Notes under the pieces: generated by a model
What the model was told of the DNA's origin: nothing
What the model saw: only the letters and a program-made list of their open reading frames with translations
The model's database searches: none
Part shown: one piece after another, positions 55,192 through 64,000 of the stretch
How positions within the stretch are numbered: position 1 is the first letter of the stretch
How the letters are laid out: every line of letters begins with the position of its first letter
Source: Melitaea cinxia
Taxonomy: Eukaryota > Arthropoda > Insecta > Lepidoptera > Nymphalidae
Assembly (NCBI RefSeq): GCF_905220565.1
Contig: NC_059421.1
Location: 10,437,501 to 10,501,500 of the forward strand
Reading direction: 5' to 3'
DNA length: 64,000 nt
Made by a program: the position numbers and the translations under genes

Positions 55192-55537
55192 GCGCTTCAG
55201 CCTGTAATATCCCACTGTTGGGCATAGGCCTCTTTCCCCATGTAGGAGAAGGATCAGAGCTTAATCCACCACGCTGCTCCAATGCGGGTTGGCGGATATA
55301 TTTCCTACTATGAGTAACGATCGCCATCAGGTGTATATGATAACAACCGGGACCGACGGCTTAACGTGCTCTCCGAGGCACGGTGGGGAGACCCACAAGG
55401 ACTGCACAAACACCCAGACCACGGCAAACACCTGTATGGCCAATACAAATGTTTGTCATGTGCGGGGATCGAACCCGCAACCGCCAGCACAACGGGTACA
55501 ATCCATGGCTGTGACCGCTACGCCAACGCGGCGTCTA
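55192..55537 (-). mobile_element. B-family SINE, full length with TSD
   Basis: 10-bp duplication 'acaaccgtaa' (55182-55191, 55538-55547). Near-consensus, a good reference copy. Confidence 0.85.
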
Positions 55538-55547
55538 ACAACCGTAA

Positions 55548-56183
55548 CAATGAACAAAAAAAATAATTAAGGTACAATCGTTTGGAAGAGCTTAAATTCC
55601 GTTTTTTATTCATATTACATTCACACATAAGTACAATTACATATAAGGGTGAAAAAAAATTTTGAGTTAAGAATTATTATATGCCTTATTGAAATTGTCG
55701 GTAAATACGAACAATGGCGTCATCTGTTTCAACGGAAAAAAAAATTAAAACTCTATTGTCCTATCTTCTTAGCTGAAAATTAAAAAAAAATAAAAACACA
55801 GAAAGACTCATTTAAAACTAAATACAGTTCGCACACTTAATACCCATTCTTTCATTTTCACGTTATAATACGAGCGACTTTAAAAGCTCATATCTTCTCT
55901 GTAAATTCCACTAAAGTTATACTTTTAAAACGGTCAGGTATTAAGTTAAAGTGGAGCGGATACGCTTCGCTATACTTGACCTAAATGCCGCTTGCACTCG
56001 GGCCACACATACACGCTCTAAGGAATGTGGCCTTTATTATAATGAGTAAAAATGCGTTGAAATAATATTTTTGAAGTTTCTTTTATTCTTATGATAACTA
56101 TTTTGTGTGTATTTATATCAATATTTATATTGATTCTTCTATTAAGAGTACATTCCGAATTGTTGGCTGCTTCAAATTGACTC
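55548..56183. other. No gene seen
   Basis: AT-rich; 55945-56035 is GC-richer ('ggagcggatacgcttcgcta', 'cttgcactcgggccacacat') but has no coding frame. Confidence 0.4.
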
Positions 56184-56450
56184 AAATTAACTAAGGTAGG
56201 GGACAGCAGTTGTTTTCCTGATCAAAATATGGAGCAGTCCGACTGGGGTAGTACCTCGACTTTACAGAAGATTACGCTAAAAATACTACTTGAAAGCAGT
56301 GTTGTGTTCCGGTTGGTGAGCAACATGACCTCCTTGGGAGGATTGGGGATAGGGTCGGCAACGCGTTACGATGCTAGGTGTTGCAGGCGTCTGTAAGCTA
56401 CGGTAATCGCTTACCATCAGGTGAGCCGTATGCATGTTTGCCGATATCCG
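56184..56450 (-). repeat. C-family repeat, reverse
   Basis: 'aaaatatggagcagtccgac' to 'accatcaggtgagccgtatg'; full length but diverged. Confidence 0.7.
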
Positions 56451-56599
56451 ATATCTGAATATATAAAAAAATATAAAAAATAATACAATCATAATTTGTA
56501 AAATGGCTATTCAGAAGTGATTTTAACGTCTACTTAAATATTATATTTTAGAATTCTGAGCACATTAACGTGTTCTGTTCGCGTGAATTGTTCTGTTTT

Positions 56600-56800
56600 C
56601 ATCCAAACAAGCGTATGGCTCACTTGATGGTAAGCGATTACCGTAGCTTATAGTCGCCTGCAACACCAGAAGCATCGCAAGCTCATTGCCGACCCAACAA
56701 CCAACTCTTCATAGAATGGCAACATTACCACAGGACACAACACCACTTAACAGCAGTGTCATTTAGCTGTGATATTCTGTAAGGTCGAAGTGCTTGCCAA
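56600..56800 (+). repeat. C-family repeat
   Basis: 'caaacaagcgtatggctcac' to 'gtgatattctgtaaggtcga'; both ends short. Confidence 0.65.
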
Positions 56801-56884
56801 ATTTAGGTTTGTGTTTCTAGTATGTATTATCCGTTATACGAAAGAAGTTATAGTAATATTGCATATAAGAGAATTTACATATTT

Positions 56885-57340
56885 TCTATACTAATACAAG
56901 CTGACTCGGCAAACGTTGTCTTGCCGCTAAACACTATTTAAAAATAGGGGTTGGTGGTAGAAGGGTGAAAATTTTGGGTTGTATGTATTTTTCAACGCCA
57001 AATCATAATAAAATATAAAATAAACAATTAATCTAAAAATTAAAAAAAATAGGGGTGGACTAACCTTAACATTTAGGGGGTGAAAAGTAGATATTGTTCG
57101 ATTCTCAGACCTACCCAATATGCACACAAAATTTCATGAGAATCGGTCATGCCGTTCCGACACGAGAATTTTATATAGTAGATTATAAATCTGAAAAGTT
57201 TGTTCTTTTTTTAAAACGCGCTTATCTCAGGAACTACTGTTTTTTTTTTTTTTGTTAGATAGGCCAATTTGCCATGGAAGGCTACATTTGACTTTTTTCT
57301 CAAATTAACACGTGTGAAACGTTTGAAATAATAGTTGCTG
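56885..57340 (+). mobile_element. Family N element split by E
   Basis: N 5' end TCTATACTAATA at 56885-56896; continuation TTATAAATCTGAAAAG at 57183. The far part decays after 'atttgacttttttctcaaat'. Confidence 0.65.
56897..57182 (-). mobile_element. Helitron-like element, family E, inside N
   Basis: Left terminus CAAG (decayed CTAG), right TAGA|T. Deleting it restores the N sequence with no lost or duplicated base, an A|T insertion. Confidence 0.7.
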
Positions 57341-57344
57341 GCAA

Positions 57345-57556
57345 ACGAAAAAACTGACTTCAATTACATCGACAAGTAATACAACGTAGGTAGACGAAAA
57401 AAAATTAACAAACGCACTTGTCGTCACTAAGATTTTCGAAGGTTCCTCTCGATTTCTCTGGAATGCCATCATCAGTCATCAATACAAATAAAATAAAAAT
57501 AAAAATAAAAAATATATACGGTCGAATTGAGAAATCCTTTTTTTTAGTCGGTTAAA
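57345..57556 (-). repeat. G-family repeat, compact
   Basis: Bounded by 'aactgacttcaattacatcg' and 'tttagtcggttaaa'; middle has AAAT-rich filler. Confidence 0.6.
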
Positions 57557-57724
57557 AAATTGCCTTCTTTTACTTTTTTGTTATTCTTAAATCACTCCGT
57601 CGCTCCTGTTGACGCACGTTATGTGTATTTATAATTAAAAAAGGTTTTCTGTTTATATTTTCTCGAAATATTTTTCCTTTAAAAGATTGTATTATTCCAT
57701 GCCTTGTTTGTTTTTTAATATATA

Positions 57725-57828
57725 ACTAGGTCGGCAAACAAGCGTACTGCTCACCTGATGATAAACGATTACTATAGCTTATAGACGCCGGCAGCACCCG
57801 AAGCATCGCAAACGCTTTGCCGACACAA
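57725..57828 (+). repeat. C-family 5' part
   Basis: 'ctaggtcggcaaacaagcg' to 'catcgcaaacgctttgccga'; interrupted by the RTE remnant. Confidence 0.65.
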
Positions 57829-58152
57829 GATAGGATTAGAAATGAGACTATCCGCGAGAGAACGAAAGTAACCGACATAGCCCACAGAATTAGCAAGTTG
57901 AAGTGGCAGTGGGCTGGTCATCTGTGTCGCAGGACCGATGGCTGTTGGAGTAGACGGGTCCTGGAGTGGAGACCGCGTCTTGGCAAACGCAGTGTGGGAC
58001 GTCCTCCGGCTCATTGGACCGACGATCTACGTAAGATTGCCGGTGTAGGCTGGATGAGGATTGCGAAAAACCGGGATGTCTGGCGCGAACTTGGTGAGCC
58101 CTATGTCCAGCAGTGGACTATCATAGGCTGAAGTGATGATGATGATGATATA
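57829..58152 (+). pseudogene. RTE-type LINE, C-terminal end and 3' tail
   Basis: About 100 intact codons to the stop at 58131: DRIRNETIRERTKVTDIAH, then KWQWAGHLCRRTDG, VLEWRPRLGKRSVGRPP, HWTDDLRKIAGVGWMRIAK and EPYVQQWTIIG, then (ATG)n. Characteristic of the RTE-clade endonuclease/reverse transcriptase C-terminus. The catalytic domains are absent because of 5' truncation, so it is non-functional, but the open frame suggests a fairly young insertion. Confidence 0.85.
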
Positions 58153-58290
58153 GACTAATTAAACTAGTACATATATATACGTACATATAATTAATAAAAT
58201 AACAGATTCATATTCATCAACGATTATGTAATAATTTAAAAAAAATACTTCAAAGTATTACAGGCAATAATTGTATTTGTTCAAAAAAAC

Positions 58291-58490
58291 CGACCGACCG
58301 TACCGACCGACCGTTTGTTGAAAAAAACCGACTTCAATTACATCGACAAGTAATACAACGTAAGTAGACGAAAAAAATTAACAAACGCACCTCGTCACTA
58401 CGATTTTCGAGAGTTTCCCTCGATTTCTCTAGGATTCCAACATCAGATCCTGGTTTCCTTATCATGGTACCACACTTAGGATATCTCGTA
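58291..58490 (-). repeat. (CCGA)n and truncated G repeat
   Basis: 58291-58318 is CCGA-rich. G follows from 'aaaccgacttcaattacatc' to 'accacacttaggatatctcg', where the B fragment begins. Confidence 0.6.
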
Positions 58491-58492
58491 TA

Positions 58493-58574
58493 TAGCGTGG
58501 TGGAATAAGCTCTGATCCTTCTCCTACATGGGGAAAGAAGCCTATGCCCAGTAGTGGGATATTACGGGCTGAAG
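58493..58574 (+). mobile_element. B-family SINE 3' end
   Basis: 'agcgtggtggaataagctct' to 'gggatattacgggctgaag'. Confidence 0.65.
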
Positions 58575-58655
58575 GGAACGAGCGACGAGCGAGGTTTCAA
58601 TCTATTGAATCATCTAATCTGTTGAATGAAGCTGAACAGTGAAACAACTAAGTAT

Positions 58656-58785
58656 GTAAACGGTAAAAAAAACGTCATCTCTTTTCGTGTCTGGAATTCT
58701 TTACCCTTGCATTATTAGACGTGTACAATCGCTTTCTATTTTGAAAAAGGCTGTCAGGAAGCATTTTCTTAATATTCAACGTGAA
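58656..58785 (+). pseudogene. LINE reverse transcriptase C-terminus with frameshift
   Basis: First frame 'VNGKKNVISFRVWNSLPLH', then a shift to 'IRRVQSLSILKKAVRKHFL'. The WNSLP motif followed by a basic helix is typical of Jockey/I-group proteins' ends. Not functional. Confidence 0.6.
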
Positions 58786-58914
58786 TATATATATATATAT
58801 ATAGTTTATGTATGTGTTTATGTATGTGTTTATGTATGTATGTAATAAGTAAATATATTCACACCTTTAGGTCACAATTTGTACACCTACACCGTCAAAA
58901 TACCATCTCCTCTG

Positions 58915-59150
58915 CCCCTAGGTTGCCTGGAAGAGATCGCTTTTCAGCGATAAGGCCGCCCTTTGTACCTTATGATACTCTGTTAAAATCTGATATGATG
59001 TATTATTTCTGTATTGGTGTACAATAAAGTATATTGTTATGTATTTTAAGTAAAGAGATTTGATATGAAATAAAATATAATAATAAATGATTTTTTGTAA
59101 AAATGACTTGTAATTATGATTTTTTTTAAAGTGCAATAAAGAATATATAA
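58915..59150 (+). mobile_element. LINE 3' UTR
   Basis: 'aggttgcctggaagagatcg' with a small hairpin (atcgctttt cagcgat, 58937-58952), 'gataaggccgccctttgtac' and AATAAA at 59023. Likely the 3' end of the remnant at 58656. A relative is at 43093. Confidence 0.6.
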
Positions 59151-59282
59151 ATTTCATTATTCACCGCTAACACAATGTACAAATATAAATCATCGGTCCC
59201 TTTAATTCACGCCGTCATGGACGCCATAACAACGTTTGTCTAACATAAACGTTACAGTATATGATTAACCAAAAAACCTATT

Positions 59283-59515
59283 CAATATTATAAAGCTGAA
59301 GAGTTTGTTTGTTTGTTTGAACGCGCTAATCTCAGGAACTACTGGTCCGATCTGAAAAATTATTTCAGTGCAAGGTAGCCGTATCGAGGAAGGCTATAGG
59401 CTATATATAGTTACGCTAAGACCAATAGGAGCACCAATGAAGAATGTTTCAAAATCAGGATATTTTGAGAGCTTCCGCTGCGTGCGCTGCGTAAACAGTT
59501 AAAGTTTCGCAAAAC
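59283..59515 (+). mobile_element. Helitron-like family N, 3' truncated
   Basis: 'attataaagctgaagagttt' through 'gctataggctatatatagtt' to 'gttaaagtttcgcaaaacgc'. Confidence 0.55.
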
Positions 59516-59517
59516 GC

Positions 59518-59580
59518 TTACGATGCTTCTGGTGTTGCAGGATTTTAGAAGCTGCGGTGTCCGCTTACCATCAAGTACAC
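59518..59580 (-). repeat. C-family fragment
   Basis: 'cgatgcttctggtgttgcag' and 'gcttaccatcaagta'. Confidence 0.45.
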
Positions 59581-59597
59581 GCATATATATTAATTTA

Positions 59598-59893
59598 ATC
59601 ATCATCACAGCCTCTACAGTCCACTGCTGGACACAGGCCTCCACAAATTTACGTCAAAAATAACGTGAACTCATGTGTGTTTTGCCCATAGTAACACGCT
59701 GGGCAGGTGGGTTGGTGACCGCAGTACTGGATTGTCGCGCCGAAGACGCTGCTGTCCGTCTTCGGCCTGTGTATTTCAAAGCCAGCAGTTGGATGGTTAT
59801 CCCGCCACCGGTCGGCTTTAGGTTGCAAGGTGCTAGCGGAACTGTGTTATCCCTTAGTCGCACTCTTACGACACCCACGGGAAGAGAAGGAGT
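59598..59893 (-). mobile_element. Family A retroposon
   Basis: 'catcacagcctctacagtcc' to 'gacacccacgggaagag'; 5' end lost. Confidence 0.75.
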
Positions 59894-60154
59894 TAATTTA
59901 ATATCAAAAAATATTGAAGTAAAATCGAACGAAACGGCGCGTAATGCATAGTTTCAAACAGTTTACAATGCGAATCGTTTTCAAAGCGTATAAATCTCGT
60001 TCTGACCTAAATTTCTAAATTAAAAATTCTGTTTACACCATCAAAATATTTGACTTCGGAAGTTCGGTTTTCATTTGTATTCCGATGAAAAATATTAGCG
60101 TTATTTTTTTTTCATCGCTTTTTTTTGTATTCTATTATTGAGTGTGTTTTATTA

Positions 60155-60540
60155 CTACTAGCCCGTTGGCGCAGTTTGTAGTGGCCTTGTTTTCTATTCC
60201 GTGGGATTGCGGGTTCGATTCCCACCTGTGTTTGGGTGTACTATTTATATATTTATATTTGTATTATTTTTACATTATGTCTTTGTATTATGGTCACCAA
60301 CCCGCCTGCCCAGCGTGGTGACTATGGGCAAAACACACGAGTTCAAGCCATTTTTGGCGTGAACTTGTAGAGGCCTATGTCCAGTAGTGGACTGCGAAAG
60401 GCTGCTGTGATGATGATGTGATTTTTATGTGTATTTATCAAAAAAAAATTGGTTATAAGAGTCGGCTGTTACCTATAACATAAGCATTAACCTTACCATA
60501 GAAACAGACAACCGTGTGTGTGTATTATAAGATATTTATT
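60155..60540 (+). mobile_element. H-family SINE split by an A fragment
   Basis: tRNA-like head with A box 'ttggcgcagtttgtagtgg' and B box 'gcgggttcgattcccacc'. H body resumes after the insertion with 'agtcggctgttacctataac' and ends 'ccgtgtgtgtgtattat'. Confidence 0.7.
60297..60420 (+). mobile_element. Family A, 5' truncated, inside H
   Basis: 'ggtcaccaacccgcctgccc' to 'ctgtgatgatgatg'. Confidence 0.7.
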
Positions 60541-60639
60541 TATCTTTATTAATTTATTAGAGATTGTCATAATTTCAAAACTGTCTTATGTCGTGCCGTA
60601 CACTATTACATAATTCAGTCCTTCTCAAACTTTTCAACT

Positions 60640-60780
60640 AACTTCGAAATAAGAAGGAGGTCCGTAATACGACAGTATTATTCTTTTACGTATGCTTCTC
60701 ATAACTTTTTTTAAAATGTGTAAAAATTTTGACGACTACACTAGCATTGGTTAGATATTATCATTTATTACTGCTACTGT
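60640..60780 (+). repeat. G-family fragment
   Basis: 'aactaacttcgaaataagaa' and 'ggaggtccgtaatacgac'; decayed. Confidence 0.45.
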
Positions 60781-61075
60781 ATGGTCATGCAGTACCGTAT
60801 TACTAAATCGATAAAAAAATGTATTCAAATAGGCTTTAAAAGCACTTTGAATCGTCATTTTACAAATTATAATTTTAATTTATATATAAATACGTGAAAC
60901 AAAAACTTTGTACCCATTTTTACGATAATTGCGGAGGCGGTATGAAATTTCGAACACTTATAGTTTATATAGAGAATGCAGAATGATAATATTTTTTTAA
61001 ATTATGTATAAAATATACATTAAATCAACAAAAAACATACACACGCATTTATACTCTTTTGTTTTTTTTATGTTA

Positions 61076-61345
61076 CTAGGTCGGCAAACAAGCGTACGGC
61101 TCACCTGATGGTAAGCGATTACCGTAGCTTATAGACGCCTGCAACACCAGAAGCATCGCAAGCGCGTTGCCGACCCAATCCCCAATCCCCCCAGGAGCTC
61201 TGGTCACCTTACTCACCAACAGGAACACAATACTGCTTGAAAACAGTATTATTTTGCTGTGATCTTCTTGTAAGGTCGAGGTACTACCCCAGTTGGGCTG
61301 CTCCATATTTTGAGCAGGAAATTCCTGCTGTGCCCTACCTCAGTG
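61076..61345 (+). repeat. C-family repeat, full length
   Basis: 'ctaggtcggcaaacaagcg' to 'ctgctgtgccctacctcagt'. The least diverged C copy. Confidence 0.85.
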
Positions 61346-61561
61346 AAAATTGAAAAGTGAAAAGTTTATTATTATAGAAGTAACTATATAGTCTTTGACA
61401 ACAGATTAATAATGTTTAAACTTATAATTTAAATTAATTATAGTCGAATTTCGACCACTTTGCGACCGCTAGTTATTTTAAAAAAAAAAGCAGCTACCAC
61501 CGGTACGGAATGCAGATTCTGCAGAGAAGTGCCGTGGTGTCACTAAGCTCACACATTGTTA

Positions 61562-61678
61562 TCATTTACGTAATACTGCATAATGAGCTTTAGTTATTAA
61601 TTTCATTTTAATACAAACTTTAAATTTATTCTCAGACAATTTCAATATCGTTTGTGGAATTTTATTATACATGAATCT
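61562..61678 (-). pseudogene. LINE reverse transcriptase, C-terminal end (family J)
   Basis: 39 codons including 'RFMYNKIPQTILKLSENKFK' and 'KAHYAV', ending TGA at 61562-61564; aligns with 12531-12740. Confidence 0.7.
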
Positions 61679-61764
61679 TGGGGTTACAAATTTGGTATTC
61701 CTTAAAGTGCTTATTGATATGATATGATATATGATATTAATATTGTTTTGAATATATTTATAAA

Positions 61765-61915
61765 CTAGCTGCCCGGACAGACTTCATTCTGTCAAAAGTT
61801 AGTAGTAAAAATATTTTTTTACTATTAAAACCCTCCCTGGGACTTCCGGAACATACAAAAACTGAATTAGCCGAATCGGTCGAGCCCTTCTCGAATGCGC
61901 TTAGCAACTTCATTT
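61765..61915 (-). mobile_element. Helitron-like element, family T
   Basis: A|CTAGCTGCCCGGACAGAC start; 'ggtcgagcccttctcgaatg' near the other end. Confidence 0.55.
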
Positions 61916-61940
61916 TTATTTATATACTCGTTGATATATT

Positions 61941-62240
61941 AAACATAAACAGAGCTTCCTTTTTTGCAAATTTGCTTCCAATGCTTTATTGAAATTAAAT
62001 ATATTTTTTATTAATCCATACTAATAAAACATATAAAGCTTACGCTATAAATCAATATGCAACCTCTGAAGCAGCGAACGAAGCATAGCTAAGTGCATTT
62101 CCTTTCACGAATACCTACTGAAGTTCGTTCAAAGTTTCTAACTTGTTTTTAATATTAAAATATCGGTAAGTAATAGTATCACGTGTAACTTTTACATGTT
62201 CGTTATAAGTTGATGAAGTTGATTACCTTCACATTACCAT
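61941..62240. other. No feature seen
   Basis: AT-rich, unassigned. Confidence 0.35.
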
Positions 62241-62246
62241 GTGTGC

Positions 62247-62247
62247 T

Positions 62248-62325
<78 letters not shown>
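62247..62325. repeat. (TG)n microsatellite
   Basis: About 80 bp of TG repeats with a few GC interruptions. Confidence 0.95.
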
Positions 62326-62399
62326 CGTTTGTGAATAAATAAATTTAAGGAGCGTACGATATATTCTAAAATACTTAATTTCAGTTAGTTGTGTAAGTG

Positions 62400-62694
62400 T
62401 TTGGCGCAACGGTCACAGCACTGGTTTGTGGCTGTTGTGCTGGCGGTTGCGGGTTCAATCTCCGCATAATACAGATGTTAGCACCGTTCTGGGTGTTCGT
62501 TCAATTCTTTTGGGTCTCTCCACCGTTTCTCGGAGAGCACGTTAAGCCGTCGGTCCTGGTTGTTATCATGTACACCTGATAGCGATCCTTACTCATAGTA
62601 GGGAATATATTCGCCAACCCGCATTGGAGCAGCGTGGTGAATTAAGCTCTGATCCTTCTCCTACATGGGGAAAGAGGCCTATGCCCAGCAGTGT
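62400..62694 (+). mobile_element. B-family SINE
   Basis: Head 'ttggcgcaacggtcacagca', B box 'gggttcaatctcc'; a deletion shortens the segment before 'ttgggtctctccaccg'; the end stops at 'gcctatgcccagcagtg'. Confidence 0.75.
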
Positions 62695-62784
62695 TCACGG
62701 CAATTATTATCACTTTAATAATATACGGAACTTACCGTGGCTGTCATTTTGAAATTCCCGATTTATCAGCAACGTTGCAGACGT

Positions 62785-62830
62785 AGGTTGCTTATAAGAT
62801 TAGCGCGTTTAAACAAACAAACAAACTTTT
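62785..62830 (-). mobile_element. Helitron-like family N fragment
   Basis: 'ataagattagcgcgtttaaa' and (CAAA)n to 'cttttcatc'. Confidence 0.4.
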
Positions 62831-63164
62831 CATCATTTATTTTATTTATTTTCTGTATTATAAAAAGTCTGAACAACAAATTTTCAAGTGCTATCAATAA
62901 AAAGAAACCCGCTTTTCTAGCACAAAACACTTATTACACTTTCAGTAATTTCTAGGTCGACGGAAGTTATAATACTTCGGAAATCATAATGCATGTTGTA
63001 AAACTAAATGAAATACCACATTATACTCATAATAGAATACTGAACAATTTGTCCGTCCGCTCGTTAGAAACCCGAAAAAAACTCTCGCCTGAAACTTTAA
63101 ATACTCTTTACTCAATGATATTTTTATGAAATCAAAATCATATATCTACGATTTTATTTTTGTG
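62831..63164. other. No gene seen
   Basis: Unassigned. Confidence 0.35.
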
Positions 63165-63302
63165 TTACCCACACATTAGGAATTCTAAACATTTTTGAAT
63201 ATTATATCAAAAATTGACCGCTCCAGCGGCGTTCGAACCCGCGTCTCTGACTGACCGTGTCGACCGACACGATCAGTCGGTCAATTTTTGAAATGATATT
63301 CA
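63165..63302 (-). mobile_element. I-family SINE with inverted ends
   Basis: 'cccacacattaggaattcta' tail; B box 'gttcgaacccgcg'. The segments 'gaatattatatcaaaaatt' and 'aatttttgaaatgatattc' flank it as inverted repeats; cgtgtcg/cgacacg forms an inner hairpin at 63257-63272. Confidence 0.6.
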
Positions 63303-63309
63303 AAAATGA

Positions 63310-63452
63310 TCAAAATCATAATTAACTTTATTTTAAATAGGTCTCTAAAGCATCTTTGAATTGTCATTTTGCTATGGTTAAAAGTGAAGCTACCACCGAT
63401 TCGGAATGTAAATTCCGAAGAGAAGAATGGGCAAGAAATTTCGCAGTAATTA
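63310..63452 (-). mobile_element. J-family LINE 3' fragment
   Basis: 'aggtctctaaagcatctttg' and 'accaccgattcggaatgtaa'. Confidence 0.6.
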
Positions 63453-64000
63453 CTTAAAAAACTGTAATAAAAAATTATAATATTTTATTTTATATATAAT
63501 TTTACATGAATTATATTCTCTTACTAAAAGAATGGTACTTTAGCTGAGTCATCGATTAGTAACTTTTTCTCAATTTGCTATTAGACCTTTGTTAGTTAGA
63601 ACATTACCGAACTAAAATATAAACGTGCTACTTATAAACACTTAACTGTATAGAATACTTCCTACACAAAAGTATCCGTAAAATATCACAGGTGTAAATA
63701 TAAATGGCAACACATAAATAACTATGGATCGGTTAAATTTTATTATGATTAATGTTGCCAGGTTAAAACGGAATGACTGCGCGTTCTCTTTGGTACGGAA
63801 TAATTATTTTTTAAGGAAAGAAAACAGATATTTTAACAGATAAAAGAAAAGGTGTTTTCGGGTCTGTTGCGAGACCTAAATTCGTAATTTATGGTTGAGA
63901 ATATTTTAAAGGTATTTTTGTGTTTTTGTTTTAAAATATTTGTTAAAATTATATAATATATTTGTAGTTGTAGGATAATCGTTTGGGTTTGTGTTTCTGT
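63453..64000. other. No gene seen
   Basis: AT-rich, unassigned to the window end. Confidence 0.4.

Larger units (their letters stand above)
60806..61700 (-). mobile_element. J-family LINE 3' end interrupted by C
   Basis: 'ttcaaataggctttaaaagc' (60822) and, after the C copy, 'ggtacggaatgcagattctg' (61502) and the coding remnant. Confidence 0.6.

Noticed and set aside
57817..58131. 104-codon open frame as a host gene
   Set aside because: Its sequence pattern is an RTE retrotransposon C-terminus and it ends in the RTE tail.
60155..60240. tRNA gene (A and B boxes present)
   Set aside because: No acceptor-stem pairing, and the same head recurs in other SINE copies; SINE promoter.
62203..62409. 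His/Thr-rich protein on the minus strand
   Set aside because: Translation of a TG microsatellite.

Overview
This is eukaryotic DNA, almost certainly nuclear DNA from a moth or butterfly (Lepidoptera). It is AT-rich by eye and intergenic or intronic in character. It is packed with degenerate copies of transposable elements of kinds familiar from lepidopteran genomes. No operons, rRNA, functional tRNA or CRISPR arrays are visible. Nearly every open frame over 60 codons is a chance frame inside a repeat. The exceptions are broken C-terminal ends of non-LTR retrotransposon reverse transcriptases and one short piece that looks like a host exon.

Host gene candidate: on the minus strand at 20292-20355, 64 coding bases start at an ATG in good context, encode a textbook signal peptide and run into a consensus-like splice donor. 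A GC-richer 5' leader (20356-20455) begins just after a long pyrimidine tract and CAG. I read this as the first coding exon of a secreted-protein gene, with the sequence to its left as a long, repeat-filled intron. No later exon could be recognised. The protein family is unknown.

Mobile DNA uses a few recurring families, which I letter because I cannot search a library. (A) A ~320-bp element ending in an RTE-like tail plus GATGAT/GTGA/ACTG tails. (B) A ~340-bp tRNA-derived SINE with a related tail, several copies having perfect 10-13 bp target-site duplications. (O), (H) and (I) are other tRNA-headed SINEs. (C) A ~270-bp repeat starting ctaggtcggcaaacaagcg. (D, E, F, M, N, Q, R, S, T) Short elements with Helitron-like termini: TC after an A, CTAG before a T, no target duplication. 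(G) A repeat with inverted AACCGACTTC/GAAGTCGGTT near its ends. (K) A MITE with 15-bp perfect inverted repeats. (J) and other LINE remnants of Jockey/CR1-like and RTE-like type.

Layout: 1-16 kb has Helitron-like elements, SINEs and C copies. 16.0-18.4 kb is a Helitron-like element containing seven ~282-bp tandem units. 20.2-20.5 kb is the candidate exon. 20.7-36 kb is SINE/Helitron mosaic, including a C copy inserted in another C copy. 37.9 kb carries an inverted, ~99% identical copy of a 161-bp sequence also at 7.96 kb. 40-50 kb has LINE remnants, a 23-bp-stem hairpin and nested G/S elements. 50-64 kb has further LINE 3' ends, an RTE C-terminus, SINEs and microsatellites.

The elements do not form a pathway, but they document one another: 3' tails shared by A, B and RTE suggest that one reverse transcriptase mobilised all three, and nested insertions give natural empty-site tests of how the Helitron-like families insert. 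I found no novel protein-coding system. The most interesting items are structural.
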